From positions 124,001 to 188,000 of the forward strand of contig NZ_JAJFEQ010000002.1 of assembly GCF_020707265.1 (NCBI RefSeq): DNA of 64,000 bases, read 5' to 3'. Of the stretch, positions 25,240-34,934 are shown piece by piece. The position numbers and the translations under genes are program-made. The stretch's first letter is position 1; each line of letters opens with the position of its first letter. The DNA is from Massilia sp. IC2-477 (lineage in GTDB: Bacteria > Pseudomonadota > Gammaproteobacteria > Burkholderiales > Burkholderiaceae_D). The notes below the pieces were generated by a model. That model was not told the origin of the DNA, did no database searches, and was given only the letters and a program-made list of their open reading frames with translations.

Positions 25240-28068
25240 TCAGGCTTCGGGCTTGAGCACCATCTCCACGTAGCGTTCCCTGTCGAGGAAGCGTCTGGCC
25301 GCCGCCTGGACCTGCGCCGGAGTCACCGCGTCGAGGCGCCGTTCCACGGTCAGGATGTCGCGCGGATCGTCTCCCTCCAGCTCCGCACTTTCCAGGCGCT
25401 GCCTCCAGTAGCTGTTTTCCTTGACCGATTTGCGATAGGTCTGCAGCATCGCCTGTTTGGCCTTGTCCAGGTCGGCAGGCGCCGGCCCATTGTCCTGCAG
25501 CTCCGCGATCTCGGCCCACAGGGTGGATTCCAGCTTCTCGACGTTCTGCGGCGCGGTCGGCAGGCCGATCGAGACCGAGTAGGACGGACGCGGAATCCGC
25601 CCGTACTTGCCGACCGCCTCGCCGGCGTAGATCAACTGGTGGCGGTCGCGCAAGGCGGCTTTGATACGGATGTTCAGGACATCGATCATCGCCAGGAAGG
25701 CCATCGATTCGTCTTTCGAGTACGCGACGTCGCCGCCGAAATCGAAGGACACCACGCTCTTCTGTTCGGTGCCGGCACGGAATTCGCGCCTGGTCACGCC
25801 CGCCACCTGGCGGATGCCCGGGTCGCGGTACTGCAGCGGCAGCTCGCCCACCGGCAAGGTGGCGACCCAGGTCGCCAGCAAGGGCTTGATGGTGTCGACC
25901 TCGAAGTCGCCGACGAAGAAGAAGGTCATGCCCTTGGCACTGTCCATGCGCGAACGGAACAGGTCGAGCGTGCGGTCCATGTCCAGGCCGCGATAGTCTT
26001 CGGGACGGGCCCGCAGTTCGACGCGCGGGTGGCCGCCGTACACGGCCTGGTTGCGCGCATCGCCAAAGCGCGCCTCGGGCATGCTCGCCCGGGTCAGCGC
26101 CAGCTCCGCATTGGTATTCACGAAGCTGCGGAATGTCGCCTTGTCGCGGCGCGGCGCCGTCATCGCCAGATAGTTCAGCTGCAGCAGCGTCTCCAGGTCG
26201 GCGCCGTTGACGCCTCCGTGCACATGATCGGCATAGCCGCTCATGCCAGTGTTGAAGCTGAGGTTCTTCCCGGCGAGGATGCGGCGCAGGTCGGACTGGC
26301 TGTGCGGACCGGCGCCCATGACGCTGTTCAGTGCGCCGGCGAAGCGCAGCGCATGCCTGTCGGCGTCGGCAAACAGCATTTGTCCCCCCGGGCGGGCAGC
26401 CGACATCTGCACGCTGTCCTTGCTGAACGGCGTCGGCTTGAGCACCACCTTCACGCCGTTCGACAGCACCAGGCGGGTGACGCCGAGCTCCTTGTCCTCG
26501 ACTTGCGCGACGATGGCGCCGGGCTCGGGTTTCTTTACCGCCAGCTGGGTGGGCACGGCCTTGTCCACGCTCATCCGCCTGGTGGCCGTCAGGGCCGTTT
26601 GCACCGTGGCGAGCAGTTGCGCGCCGGTCGGCGCCGGCTGGGCCGTGCCGGTGGTGTAGAGCAGCATACGCGGACCTTCTGCCGGGATGATCGTCCTGGC
26701 GTAGGCATTGACTTCATCCAGCGTCACGCCGGGCACCCAGGTGCGGACGTATCCGATCTCCTGTTCGATGCCGAGCAGGGGTTCGCCGGCCAGGAAGTGG
26801 CGCTGGTAGTCCTCCACCACGGCCCTGGAGCTGCGCGTGTCGCGCGCCAGGTACTGGTGTTCGTACCTGGCCATGAAGCTGCGCTTGGCCAGGTCGAGCT
26901 CGGACTCGGAAAAGCCGAACTGCCGCACGCGCTGGTTTTCGCCCACCAGGACATCGATGGCCTGGTGCACCCCCGCCGGGCCGATCGCGGCGGTGGCGGC
27001 ATACATGCGCTGGTTGGCCCCGAAGGGCATCGGCATCTCGCCGGCGAAGCCGTTCTGCACGGGCTGGCGCGCCATGCGCGCGCCCATCAGTTGCGCGAAC
27101 AGGCGGCGCACCAGCCCGTCGCGGTATTCCCCGGCGGTGGCCGACGGCGCGCGCCGGTAGGTGGCGTAGACAAGCTGCAGATTACTGCCCGGAGCCTCCC
27201 GGTCGGCGTAGACCAGCGCATTGGGTTCGCCGAGCGGCGGCAAGGGGAACTGCGGACGCGGACGCGGCGACGCGGGCATCTTCAACTGGCCGAAGCGCTG
27301 GCGCACCATCCGCTCGGTCGCGTCCGGGTCGATGTCGCCGACCACGATCACCGCCATCAGGTCGGGCCGGTACCAGTCGCGGTAGAAGCGCCGCAGCGCC
27401 TCTGGACGGTTGGTGGCGATCGATTCCTCGGTGCCGATCGCCAGGCGATCTTTGTACCGGGAACCGTTGGCCAGCGTCGGCAGGGTCGCATCGCGGGTCC
27501 GATTGACGTAGCCGTAGCGCAGCCGCTTTTCCTCGAGAATGATCTTGCGCTCGTCTTCGATGGCCTCGTCGGTCATGGTCACGCCATGCGCCCAGTCTTC
27601 CAGGATCAGCAGCCCTTTGCCGAGGTTCTCCGGCTTGTCGGTTGGAAGCGGCAATATGTAGTAGGTCGAATCGAAGCCGGTGAAGGCGTTCAGGTCGGCG
27701 CCGGCACGCATCCCGATCGACTGCAGGTAGGCCTTCAGTTCCTGCTTCCTGAAATGGGTGCTGCCGTTGAAGGCCAGGTGTTCGACGAAGTGGGCGGCGC
27801 CGCGCTGGTCGTCGTCCTCCAGGATCGAACCGGCATTCAGGACCAGGCGCAGCTCGACGCGTTGCGCCGGCGTCGCGTTTTTCTGGATGTAGTAGCTCAG
27901 GCCGTTGGCCAGCTTGCCCATCCGGAGTTGCGGATCGACCGGCAAGGGATCGCCGGGCGCGGGGGCGGCGGACAGGGAAACGACGCAGGCGGCGCAGGCC
28001 AGCAGCGCCCTGCCGAGCTTGAAGAAAATGGCGAAGGACTGGGAGGATGAGAACAGTGGCGTCGACAT
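25240..28068 (-). CDS. M16 family (pitrilysin-type) zinc protease, periplasmic
   Basis: A 942-residue protein with an N-terminal signal (LGRALLACAACVVSLSAAPA). The inverted zinc motif HFVEH sits at residues 93-97 in a typical context (GAAHFVEHLAFNGSTHF). A second M16-like half follows, lacking a zinc site (NGVKVVLKPTPF), as in PqqL-like enzymes of about 930 residues. Such proteases cut small unfolded proteins and, in some species, pieces of iron-binding proteins. Start ATG at 28068 is chosen because it gives the signal peptide; the frame extends 19 codons upstream. It is monocistronic, and its 3' end faces DUF885 with a shared terminator. Confidence 0.9.
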   Translation of the reverse strand: MSTPLFSSSQSFAIFFKLGRALLACAACVVSLSAAPAPGDPLPVDPQLRMGKLANGLSYYIQKNATPAQRVELRLVLNAGSILEDDDQRGAAHFVEHLAFNGSTHFRKQELKAYLQSIGMRAGADLNAFTGFDSTYYILPLPTDKPENLGKGLLILEDWAHGVTMTDEAIEDERKIILEEKRLRYGYVNRTRDATLPTLANGSRYKDRLAIGTEESIATNRPEALRRFYRDWYRPDLMAVIVVGDIDPDATERMVRQRFGQLKMPASPRPRPQFPLPPLGEPNALVYADREAPGSNLQLVYATYRRAPSATAGEYRDGLVRRLFAQLMGARMARQPVQNGFAGEMPMPFGANQRMYAATAAIGPAGVHQAIDVLVGENQRVRQFGFSESELDLAKRSFMARYEHQYLARDTRSSRAVVEDYQRHFLAGEPLLGIEQEIGYVRTWVPGVTLDEVNAYARTIIPAEGPRMLLYTTGTAQPAPTGAQLLATVQTALTATRRMSVDKAVPTQLAVKKPEPGAIVAQVEDKELGVTRLVLSNGVKVVLKPTPFSKDSVQMSAARPGGQMLFADADRHALRFAGALNSVMGAGPHSQSDLRRILAGKNLSFNTGMSGYADHVHGGVNGADLETLLQLNYLAMTAPRRDKATFRSFVNTNAELALTRASMPEARFGDARNQAVYGGHPRVELRARPEDYRGLDMDRTLDLFRSRMDSAKGMTFFFVGDFEVDTIKPLLATWVATLPVGELPLQYRDPGIRQVAGVTRREFRAGTEQKSVVSFDFGGDVAYSKDESMAFLAMIDVLNIRIKAALRDRHQLIYAGEAVGKYGRIPRPSYSVSIGLPTAPQNVEKLESTLWAEIAELQDNGPAPADLDKAKQAMLQTYRKSVKENSYWRQRLESAELEGDDPRDILTVERRLDAVTPAQVQAAARRFLDRERYVEMVLKPEA

Positions 28069-28251
28069 GTGATTGATCCAGTATGTATGCGGATGCTGCA
28101 CATCCCAACTAGTACAGCGATGCAATCTTCACATGATTGTTACTTTACTTCCAGCAATGATGTCGAGGAAGCGCCAAACGATCCCGGCGGCATAGCATGA
28201 CGCGACCGGACGCGCTGTGACGTTGTGAACAGGCGACAGCAGCTCAGGCGT

Positions 28252-29013
28252 TCAGTCGGCGCGGCCGACCGCGATGCTCACGCTGCCGCCCTGCCTGGTC
28301 GCGGTGGAGACGACGCCGTTCTCGTGCAGCCGCACGCGCGCACCGGGCGCAATGCCGGGATAGCGCGGCATCGCCTGGTAGTCACTGTAGTAGGCGATCC
28401 AGCGCACGGTGGGATACAGGTGGTGATGCTGGCGTTCCGCCTCCTGCAGCAGCTGCGAGGCCAGGCTGACGAGGGCGAGCGCGCCGGTCATGTGGCCGGC
28501 GGCCATGGCCACGGCGCGCAGCGGCTTGCGCAGCAGGCTGCGGGCGAAGAACAGGAGCTGGAACACGAGCGCGGCGATGCCGGTCGCGACGGTGGCGGCG
28601 AGCGCCATGGCGGGCAGGTAGCAGGCCAGGGCCACGAAGCCCACGGTCAGGTCGAAATCCTGGGGCGGCAGGCCGGTTGCGGCCGCGACGACGTGGCGTG
28701 CGATCGCCAGCGACACCAGCAGGAGAAAGGCGTGGATGACGGCCAGCGCGAGCTTGCCGGGCCGCCGTTGCAGAAAGCCGAGCACGACGGGTTGCAGCCA
28801 CAGGGCGAAGCCGGCGGCGAAGCCCGCCGTCGCAATGGTGGAGCACAGCTCGCGCGCCGTTTCCTGGCCGGGAGCGGCAAGCATCAGCAGGACCGCGAAG
28901 GCGAGCGGCAGGCTGAAGACCAGATAGCATTGGGCCGTGCGGTCCAGCGCCTGGAAGGAGTGCAGTAGCCGGCGCGCGCCGTTCATGCCTTCAGCATGGG
29001 CGCGGGCCGGCAT
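28252..29013 (-). CDS. Multi-pass membrane protein, function unknown
   Basis: A 253-residue protein with about five or six hydrophobic segments (such as YLVFSLPLAFAVLLML, LALAVIHAFLLLVSLAI, YLPAMALAATVATGIAALVF). The C-terminal tail of about 50 residues is soluble (YYSDYQAMPRYPGIAPGARVRLHENG). The frame opens one base after the tatC stop (TGA-G-ATG); an internal ATG at 28986 (MNGARR) with AAGG upstream is an alternative start. It is the last gene of the his-tat block. I do not recognise a family. The gap 28069-28251 to the M16 gene holds the M16 upstream region and no visible gene. Confidence 0.65.
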   Translation of the reverse strand: MPARAHAEGMNGARRLLHSFQALDRTAQCYLVFSLPLAFAVLLMLAAPGQETARELCSTIATAGFAAGFALWLQPVVLGFLQRRPGKLALAVIHAFLLLVSLAIARHVVAAATGLPPQDFDLTVGFVALACYLPAMALAATVATGIAALVFQLLFFARSLLRKPLRAVAMAAGHMTGALALVSLASQLLQEAERQHHHLYPTVRWIAYYSDYQAMPRYPGIAPGARVRLHENGVVSTATRQGGSVSIAVGRAD

Positions 29014-29014
29014 C

Positions 29015-29770
29015 TCAGGCCGTTTCTTCCGGCGCCCGGGTCATGCGCGCGAACATCGGCGCAACGATCAATCCCAGTTCGTAGAGCAGGCACATCGGAA
29101 TGGCCAGCGCTAGCTGGCTGACCACGTCCGGCGGCGTGACGATGGCGGCAATGACGAAGGCGCCGACGATCACATAGGAGCGCACTTCGCGCAGCTTCTC
29201 GATGCTGACGATCCCCATGCGCACCAGGATCACCACCACCACCGGCACTTCAAACGTCGCGCCGAAGGCCAGGCACATCGACATGACGAAGTCGAGGTAG
29301 TTCTCGATGTCCGGCGTGACCGCGATCGAGGCCGGGGCAAATTCGCCGATGAAGTGGAACACACGCCCGAACACGAAGAAGTAGCAGAAGGCCACGCCGC
29401 CAATGAACAGCAGCGATGACGAGATCACCAGCGGCAGCACCAGGCGCTTCTCGTGCGCATACAGGCCGGGCGCGACGAAGGCCCACAGCTGGTAGAACAC
29501 CCAGGGCAGCGACAGGATGAAGGCCAGCAGCAGCGTGACTTTCATCGGCACCAGGAAGGGCGAGACGACGCCGGTGGCGATCATCTTGGCGCCGGGCGGC
29601 AGCGAAGCGATCATCGGCGCGGCCAACAGGTCGTAGACCTGCGCGGGTCCTGGCCAGATGAACAGGGCTGCGCAGGCAATGGCGATCCCGATCGACGCCT
29701 TGACCAGGCGGTCACGCAGTTCGACGAGGTGGGAAATGAAGGTTTCTTCGCCTGCGGCTTCTTCGGTCAT
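29015..29770 (-). CDS. tatC: Sec-independent (twin-arginine) translocase subunit TatC
   Basis: A 251-residue integral membrane protein with six transmembrane segments, the receptor for twin-arginine signal peptides. Family landmarks include FISHLVELRDRL at the N-terminus, the periplasmic GLYAHEKRLVLP loop, FGATFEVPVVVVIL, and AIVTPPDVVSQLALAIPMCLLYELG. The gene directly abuts tatB, whose stop codon is the base next to this start, so translation is coupled. It follows the order tatA-tatB-tatC downstream of hinT, as in other Burkholderiales. Confidence 0.97.
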   Translation of the reverse strand: MTEEAAGEETFISHLVELRDRLVKASIGIAIACAALFIWPGPAQVYDLLAAPMIASLPPGAKMIATGVVSPFLVPMKVTLLLAFILSLPWVFYQLWAFVAPGLYAHEKRLVLPLVISSSLLFIGGVAFCYFFVFGRVFHFIGEFAPASIAVTPDIENYLDFVMSMCLAFGATFEVPVVVVILVRMGIVSIEKLREVRSYVIVGAFVIAAIVTPPDVVSQLALAIPMCLLYELGLIVAPMFARMTRAPEETA

Positions 29771-30280
29771 TTAGAAAAACGAACTCTTTGATTTGCTGGA
29801 GCCGGGGCGAAACTTGCGCACGCGCGCGGCGCCCGACAGCACATGGGTCTTGCCGCCGTGGCGATGCTTGTACCAGCTCGGGACGGCGGAGGTGCGCACC
29901 AGTTTCTTGCGGCGGAAGTCGCGCGCCTTGCGCTCGATGTCGGTGGTGCTGACGTAGGAATGGGTCGACGACGTGGTGGAAGAAGACGCGTGTTCCCTGC
30001 CGTCCCACAGCGCCTCGACCTCGTCGACGTGGCTGGACATGGACTGCTCGACATCGGCCTTGAACGAAGCTGCGCTCTCGTGCACTTCCTTGTGCAGGTT
30101 GCGCAGTTCGTCGAGCTCGATTTCGCGGCTGACCTCGGACTTGACGTCGTGCAGGTAGCGCTGGGCGCGCCCGTACAGGGTGCCTGCCATGCGCGCCACC
30201 TTCGGCAGCTTTTCAGGGCCGATCACGATCAGCGCGACAACGCCGATGATCGCCAGTTTCGACAGTCCGAGATCGATCAT
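29771..30280 (-). CDS. tatB: Sec-independent translocase subunit TatB
   Basis: A 169-residue protein with one N-terminal transmembrane helix (LSKLAIIGVVALIVIGPEKLPKVAR). The Glu in this segment and the hinge GPEKLP are typical of TatB. An amphipathic helix and a long charged, Ser/Lys-rich tail follow. TatB forms the receptor complex with TatC for folded protein export. It lies 9 bp after tatA and directly before tatC. The tail ends in a basic run (RKFRPGSSKSKSSFF), which is variable between species. Confidence 0.95.
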   Translation of the reverse strand: MIDLGLSKLAIIGVVALIVIGPEKLPKVARMAGTLYGRAQRYLHDVKSEVSREIELDELRNLHKEVHESAASFKADVEQSMSSHVDEVEALWDGREHASSSTTSSTHSYVSTTDIERKARDFRRKKLVRTSAVPSWYKHRHGGKTHVLSGAARVRKFRPGSSKSKSSFF

Positions 30281-30289
30281 GCCCGGATA

Positions 30290-30529
30290 TTATTGACGGG
30301 TTTTGTCGCGGGCTTCCACGTCGATGGTGGACTTGTCGGCAACTTGCTGCGGTGGCTGGGTGCTCGAGGCGTTCGGATGCGCCTTGTCTTCCTCGCCCTT
30401 CACGCCATCCTTGAAACCCTTGACGGCTTTACCGAGGTCGCCACCGATATTGCTGATTTTCTTGGTGCCAAAAATCAGCATCACGACGACCAGGACAATC
30501 ACCCAGTGCCAAATACTCATCGAACCCAT
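30290..30529 (-). CDS. tatA: Sec-independent translocase pore subunit TatA
   Basis: A 79-residue protein with an N-terminal transmembrane helix ([15 protein letters not shown]), the FGTKK hinge, an amphipathic helix ([11 protein letters not shown]) and a polar tail. TatA oligomers form the export pore. ATG at 30529 has a GGAG six bases upstream, so it is preferred over the ATG at 30520. Upstream lies hinT across 115 bp; this gap has a short GGGGCA/TGCCCC hairpin (30598-30612) without a T-run. Confidence 0.96.
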   Translation of the reverse strand: MGSMSIWHWVIVLVVVMLIFGTKKISNIGGDLGKAVKGFKDGVKGEEDKAHPNASSTQPPQQVADKSTIDVEARDKTRQ

Positions 30530-30644
30530 GTTTATCTCCTAGCGAGGCGCTGCGCGCCTGTATATCGGGAAAGCGTACGTTTCAGTATACGCCATGCGGG
30601 GCATCTTGCCCCGATTAAAAGTTAAGGGCAGCCCCGGTAACGCA

Positions 30645-31019
30645 TCAGGTGCCGAGACCGCGCCACGGGCGCTTGCCGCCGTACACGTGCAGATGCAGGT
30701 GATAGACCTCCTGCCCGCCGTCCGGTCCGCTGTTGATCAGGGTCTTGAAGCCACCGCTGCGGCCGCCATTGCCATCGGACTCCACTGCAACACCGTGCTC
30801 TTGCGCCAGCTTGGGCGCCAGCGCCAGCATCTTGCCCAGCACCGCGGCGTGCTCCATGCCGCAGTCCGAAAGCGTGTCCACGTGCTGCTTCGGGATCACC
30901 AGGAGGTGCACCGGGGCAGCCGGGTTGATGTCCTTGAAGGCCAGCACGTCATCGTCTTCGTAGACGACGCTGGCCGGGATCTGCTTCACGACGATCTTGC
31001 AAAAAATGCAGTTGTCCAT
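30645..31019 (-). CDS. hinT: HIT family purine nucleoside phosphoramidase-like hydrolase
   Basis: A 124-residue nucleotide-binding hydrolase. The histidine triad HLHLHV is in VYHLHLHVYGG near the C-terminus. Upstream landmarks are CIFCKI near the start (two Cys that can bind zinc) and HLLVIPKQH. HIT proteins hydrolyse AMP-linked phosphoramidates. It sits between hisE and tatA, the usual place in Burkholderiales. The 134-bp gap to hisE shows no gene. Confidence 0.92.
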   Translation of the reverse strand: MDNCIFCKIVVKQIPASVVYEDDDVLAFKDINPAAPVHLLVIPKQHVDTLSDCGMEHAAVLGKMLALAPKLAQEHGVAVESDGNGGRSGGFKTLINSGPDGGQEVYHLHLHVYGGKRPWRGLGT

Positions 31020-31153
31020 CTTGTCTCCGGATGTTCCCTTACAGCCTTGTGATTCGAAAGCCCGTGCATGCTACCGGCGCCGCATGACATCGGTATGACG
31101 GCGACAGCCCGATTATGACACCGTCCGCCCACACCGCAAGCATGAGTGGGCAC

Positions 31154-31492
31154 TTACTCTTTGCGCGATGCCTTCTCGGCGATCCCCGACAGGCCCTCGC
31201 GCCGCGCCAGTTCGTCGATCACCTGCTGCGGGCTGAGGCCGAATTGGGACAGCAGCACCATGGTGTGGAACCACAGGTCGGCCGTCTCATAGAGCACCTT
31301 GGAAGCGTCGCCCGAGACGCGCGCGTCCTTGGCGGCCATCACGGTTTCGGTGGCTTCCTCGCCGATCTTCTTCAGGATCGCATCGTCGCCCTTGCTGAAC
31401 AGCTTGGCGACGTAGGAAGTTGCAGGGTCGCCGCCCTGTTCGGGCTTGCGCGACTCGATCACGGCCGCGACGCGGGCCAGGATTTCGCTCAT
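31154..31492 (-). CDS. hisE: Phosphoribosyl-ATP pyrophosphatase
   Basis: A 112-residue enzyme for step two of histidine synthesis, hydrolysing phosphoribosyl-ATP to phosphoribosyl-AMP and pyrophosphate. The MazG-like signature ([16 protein letters not shown], then [14 protein letters not shown]) supplies the metal-binding acidic residues. It is separate from HisI rather than fused as in E. coli. The start ATG overlaps the hisI stop by 4 bp (ATGA), coupling the two. Confidence 0.95.
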   Translation of the reverse strand: MSEILARVAAVIESRKPEQGGDPATSYVAKLFSKGDDAILKKIGEEATETVMAAKDARVSGDASKVLYETADLWFHTMVLLSQFGLSPQQVIDELARREGLSGIAEKASRKE

Positions 31493-31899
31493 GGGTGTTT
31501 CTTGTTGGAAGAGTAGATGGTGTCGGGGTCTTGCAGCACGGGTTCCACCGCCTGCCAGTCCTCGCCGTCGAGCTTTTGGAAGAAGCAGGAGTGGCGCCCG
31601 GTGTGGCAGGCGATCCCGCCCTTCTGCTCGATCTTGAGCAGCACGACGTCTTCGTCGCAGTCGAGGCGGATCTCCAGCACCTTCTGGGTATGGCCGGACT
31701 CTTCGCCCTTGTGCCACAGCTTCTTGCGCGAACGGCTCCAGTAGACGGCTTCGCCCAGCTCCACCGTCTTCGCCAGCGCTTCGCGGTTCATCCAGGCGAA
31801 CATCAGGATGTCGCCGCTCGACGCTTCCTGGGCGATCACCGGCACCAGGCCGTGTTCGTCCCAGCGCACCTTGTTCAGCCACTTTGCACTGGTCGGCAT
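31489..31899 (-). CDS. hisI: Phosphoribosyl-AMP cyclohydrolase
   Basis: A 136-residue zinc/magnesium enzyme opening the purine ring of PR-AMP (step three of histidine synthesis). Zinc ligands are seen in [12 protein letters not shown] and in [28 protein letters not shown] is the N-terminus. ATG at 31899 is preferred: GGAG lies five bases before it, while a GTG at 31905 overlaps the hisF stop. Its 3' end overlaps hisE by 4 bp. Confidence 0.94.
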   Translation of the reverse strand: MPTSAKWLNKVRWDEHGLVPVIAQEASSGDILMFAWMNREALAKTVELGEAVYWSRSRKKLWHKGEESGHTQKVLEIRLDCDEDVVLLKIEQKGGIACHTGRHSCFFQKLDGEDWQAVEPVLQDPDTIYSSNKKHP

Positions 31900-31901
31900 G
31901 T

Positions 31902-32663
31902 TCACTCCAGGCGCATCGGGATGCCGCGTTCGCGCATGAAGCGCTTGGCCTCACCGACCGTGTGCTGTCCGTAATGGAAGATGCTGGCGGCCAGCACCGC
32001 GTCGGCGTGGCCCTCGAGGATGCCGTCGGCCAGGTCCTGCAAGCCGCCCACGCCGCCGGAAGCGATCACGGGGATGCCGACCGCGTCGGATACGGCGCGG
32101 GTGAGGCCCAGGTCGAAGCCGGACTTGGTGCCGTCGCGGTCCATCGAGGTGAGCAGCAGCTCGCCGGCGCCCAGGCGTTCCATGTTCTGCGCCCATTCGA
32201 CGGCATCCAGGCCGGTGGCATTGCGCCCGCCATGGGTGAAGACTTCCCATTTTCCGGGTGCGACCTGCTTGGCGTCGATCGCCACCACGATGCACTGCGA
32301 ACCGTGCTTCTGGGAGGCGTCGAACACCAGCTGCGGGTTGGTGACGGCCGAGGTGTTCATGGACACCTTGTCGGCGCCGGCATTGAGCAGGCGCCGCACG
32401 TCCTCGACCTTGCGCACGCCGCCACCGACGGTGAGCGGAATGAACACGGTGGACGCCACGGCTTCGATGATTGGCAGGATCAGGTCGCGGCCGTCGCTGG
32501 AAGCGGTGATGTCGAGGAAGGTGATCTCGTCGGCGCCTTGTCCGTCATAGCGGCGCGCGATTTCCACCGGGTCGCCGGCATCGCGCAGCTCGGTGAAGTT
32601 GACGCCCTTGACCACACGGCCGCCGGTGACGTCGAGGCAGGGGATGATGCGTTTTGCGAGCAT
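31902..32663 (-). CDS. hisF: Imidazole glycerol phosphate synthase, cyclase subunit HisF
   Basis: A 253-residue (beta/alpha)8-barrel that joins with HisH. It uses ammonia to convert PRFAR to imidazole glycerol phosphate and AICAR. Start [23 protein letters not shown] is the classic N-terminus with the catalytic Asp11. The second half has [13 protein letters not shown] (catalytic Asp) and phosphate-loop glycines ([12 protein letters not shown]). It is separated from hisA by 158 bp containing a dispersed inverted-repeat element, the only notable gap in this his block. Confidence 0.97.
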   Translation of the reverse strand: MLAKRIIPCLDVTGGRVVKGVNFTELRDAGDPVEIARRYDGQGADEITFLDITASSDGRDLILPIIEAVASTVFIPLTVGGGVRKVEDVRRLLNAGADKVSMNTSAVTNPQLVFDASQKHGSQCIVVAIDAKQVAPGKWEVFTHGGRNATGLDAVEWAQNMERLGAGELLLTSMDRDGTKSGFDLGLTRAVSDAVGIPVIASGGVGGLQDLADGILEGHADAVLAASIFHYGQHTVGEAKRFMRERGIPMRLE

Positions 32664-32687
32664 AGAATTCTAGCGTTGGCTTATGCA

Positions 32688-32787
32688 CGTCATCCCGGCG
32701 AAGGCCGGGATCCAATTTGCTTGAGCAGTCGAACCGCACGCAGAACTTGGGTCCCGGCCAAGGGGGACGCCTAGTCCCGGGACGACG
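32688..32787. repeat. Palindromic intergenic repeat element between hisA and hisF
   Basis: The left arm CGTCATCCCGGCGAAGG then CCGGGATCCAA (32688-32715) is a near inverted copy of the right arm ending TCCCGGGACGACG (to 32787), which carries TTGGGTCCCGG internally (about 32747-32757). The arms differ by a short insert, AGGGGGACGCCTA. Such 'CGTCATCCCGGCGAAGGCCGGGATCC' arms are a common dispersed repeat in many proteobacterial genomes. It interrupts an otherwise compact operon and could form a hairpin in the transcript. Confidence 0.65.
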
Positions 32788-32821
32788 GTCTTAGGGCTGG
32801 TGGCCGTGACCACCCTTGCCT

Positions 32822-33598
32822 TTACGCTTGCGCTCCCTCAGTGAGTTCATCCGCACGTTCCTGCGCCGAGGTCAGGTCGAGCGTGCCTTCGTAGATCGAA
32901 CGGCCGCAGATGACGCCCTCGATGCCTTCGTCCTGCACGGCGCACAGCGCTTCGACGTCGGCCAGGTTGTGCACGCCGCCCGAGGCGATGACCGGGATTT
33001 TCACGGCTTGCGCCAGCTTGACGGTCGCTTCGATGTTCACGCCGGCCATCATGCCGTCGCGGCCGATGTCGGTGTAGACGATCGACTCGACGCCGTAGCC
33101 TTCGAACTTCTTGGCCAGGTCGATGACTTCGTGGCCCGACATCTTGCTCCAGCCGTCGGTCGCGACCTTGCCGTCCTTGGCGTCCAGGCCGACGATGATC
33201 GCGCCCGGGAAGGCGCCGCAGGCGTCGTGCAGGAAGCCCGGGTTCTTCACGGCGGCGGTGCCGACGATGATGTAGGTGATGCCGTCATCCAGGTAGCGCT
33301 CGATGGTGTCGAGGTCGCGGATGCCGCCGCCCAGCTGGACCGGGATCTCGTCGATGCCCATCTCTTCGGCGTAGTCCTGCACGGTTTTCAGGATCGACTT
33401 GATCGCTTCCTCGTTCTTCGGCTTGCCCGCGAACGCGCCGTTCAGGTCGACCAGGTGCAGCCGGCGCGCGCCCTTCTTCAGCCAGTGCAGCGCCATTTCG
33501 GCGGGGTCTTCGGAAAACACGGTGGCGAGGTCCATGTCGCCCTGTTTCAGGCGAACGCAGTGACCGTCTTTCAGGTCGATGGCAGGGATCAGCAGCAT
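32822..33598 (-). CDS. hisA: Phosphoribosylformimino-5-aminoimidazole carboxamide ribotide isomerase
   Basis: A 258-residue (beta/alpha)8-barrel homologous to HisF, converting ProFAR to PRFAR in histidine synthesis. The N-terminus [17 protein letters not shown] contains the catalytic Asp. [12 protein letters not shown] carries the second catalytic Asp, and VIASGGVHN and GGGIRD are phosphate-binding loops. Length is a little over the usual 240-250, with a polar C-terminal tail. Confidence 0.97.
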   Translation of the reverse strand: MLLIPAIDLKDGHCVRLKQGDMDLATVFSEDPAEMALHWLKKGARRLHLVDLNGAFAGKPKNEEAIKSILKTVQDYAEEMGIDEIPVQLGGGIRDLDTIERYLDDGITYIIVGTAAVKNPGFLHDACGAFPGAIIVGLDAKDGKVATDGWSKMSGHEVIDLAKKFEGYGVESIVYTDIGRDGMMAGVNIEATVKLAQAVKIPVIASGGVHNLADVEALCAVQDEGIEGVICGRSIYEGTLDLTSAQERADELTEGAQA

Positions 33599-33638
33599 GG
33601 TCGTTGTCGGTTGGTTGACGGCGGGTTAAAAGTAAAAC

Positions 33639-34280
33639 TCACGGGTTCCAGTGGATGAAATTGCGGTACAGGCGCAGCCCGGCGGCGGCGCTCTTCTCGG
33701 GGTGGAACTGGGTGGCGACCAGGTTGTCGCGGGCGACGGCGCAGGTGTACATGCCGCCGTAGTCGGCTTCGCCGATGGTGTCGTCACGGTTTTCGGGCGC
33801 GGCGTAGTAGCTGTGCACGAAGTAGAAATACGCGCCGTCCTCGACGCCATCCCACAGCGGATGGGCACGGGTCTGGCGTACGCGGTTCCAGCCCATCTGC
33901 GGCACCTTGAAGCGCGAGCCGTCGCTCTGCAGTTTTCCATCCAGCTGGAAGCGCACGACGCGGCCCGGCAACAGGCCCAGGCCCGGCGTGCCCTCGTTCT
34001 CTTCGCTCGCGTCGAACAGCATCTGCTCGCCGACGCACACGCCCATCACCGGGCGCGTCTTCACGGCGCGCAGCAGGGCGTCTTCGGCGCCGGATTCGCG
34101 CAGGCTGCGCATGCAGTCGCGCATGGCGCCCTGTCCCGGCAGCACGATGCGGTCGGCCGCATCGATGTCTTCGGCCCGGTTCGACACCAGGATGTCGGCC
34201 TCGGGCGCGGCAGCGCGCAGCGCCTGCGCCACCGAGCGCAGGTTCCCCAGGCCATCGACCACCACAATCTTGTTCGTCAT
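33639..34280 (-). CDS. hisH: Imidazole glycerol phosphate synthase, glutamine amidotransferase subunit HisH
   Basis: A 213-residue class I glutamine amidotransferase that supplies ammonia to HisF. Nucleophile Cys lies in [10 protein letters not shown], and the His-Glu pair is in QFHPEKSAA. The N-terminus [17 protein letters not shown] fits. GVCVGEQM is the typical betaproteobacterial variant of the usual GICLGMQ. It lies 7 bp after hisB and 40 bp before hisA, so it is in the same transcript. Confidence 0.96.
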   Translation of the reverse strand: MTNKIVVVDGLGNLRSVAQALRAAAPEADILVSNRAEDIDAADRIVLPGQGAMRDCMRSLRESGAEDALLRAVKTRPVMGVCVGEQMLFDASEENEGTPGLGLLPGRVVRFQLDGKLQSDGSRFKVPQMGWNRVRQTRAHPLWDGVEDGAYFYFVHSYYAAPENRDDTIGEADYGGMYTCAVARDNLVATQFHPEKSAAAGLRLYRNFIHWNP

Positions 34281-34287
34281 GGTCTGC

Positions 34288-34878
34288 TTACAGGCTGCCT
34301 TTGGTCGAAGGGATGATGCCGGCGGCGCGCTCGTCCAGCGCGGTCGCCATGCGCAGGGCGCGGCCAAAGGCCTTGAACACGGTTTCGCACTGGTGGTGGG
34401 CGTTCACGCCGCGCAGGTTGTCGATGTGCAGGGTCACGCCGGCGTGGTTCACGAAGCCGCGGAAGAATTCGCCCGTCAGGTCGACATCGAAAGTACCGAT
34501 CATGGCGCGCGTCCATGGGATATGCATCTCCAGGCCGGGACGGCCCGAGAAATCGATGACCACGCGCGACAGCGCTTCGTCCAGCGGCACGTAGGAGTGT
34601 CCGTAGCGCACCATGCCCTTCTTGTCGCCCACCGCCTTGGCCACCGCCATGCCGAGGGTGATGCCGGTGTCCTCGACCGTATGGTGGGCGTCGATGTGCA
34701 AGTCGCCGACGGCTTCGACTTCGAGGTCGATCATGCCGTGACGCGCGATCTGGTCGAGCATGTGGTCGAGGAAGGGCACGCCGGTATTGAGCTTCTGGCG
34801 GCCGGTGCCGTCGAGGTTGATCGAGACGCGGATCTGCGTCTCGTTGGTGTTGCGCGTGATGTCGGCGGTGCGGGTCAT
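34288..34878 (-). CDS. hisB: Imidazoleglycerol-phosphate dehydratase
   Basis: A 196-residue monofunctional manganese enzyme dehydrating IGP to imidazole-acetol phosphate. Metal-binding His clusters are seen in [21 protein letters not shown] and NAHHQCE. There is no N-terminal phosphatase domain, unlike the E. coli HisB fusion, so histidinol phosphatase must be encoded elsewhere. It follows hisC by 56 bp, a gap holding a 16-bp palindrome. Confidence 0.97.
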   Translation of the reverse strand: MTRTADITRNTNETQIRVSINLDGTGRQKLNTGVPFLDHMLDQIARHGMIDLEVEAVGDLHIDAHHTVEDTGITLGMAVAKAVGDKKGMVRYGHSYVPLDEALSRVVIDFSGRPGLEMHIPWTRAMIGTFDVDLTGEFFRGFVNHAGVTLHIDNLRGVNAHHQCETVFKAFGRALRMATALDERAAGIIPSTKGSL

Positions 34879-34899
34879 TGCTGGTACTCGTCGGTGCGG

Positions 34900-34915
34900 C
34901 CTCTCCCGGGAGAGG
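34900..34915. repeat. 16-bp perfect palindrome between hisC and hisB
   Basis: CCTCTCCCGGGAGAGG is perfectly self-complementary and lies in the 56-bp hisC-hisB gap, flanked by GCGG-containing copies. It could form a hairpin or bind a dimeric protein, or be a relic of a dispersed repeat. No T-run is adjacent. Confidence 0.4.
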
Positions 34916-34934
34916 GAGATGCGGCCGCAGCTAT

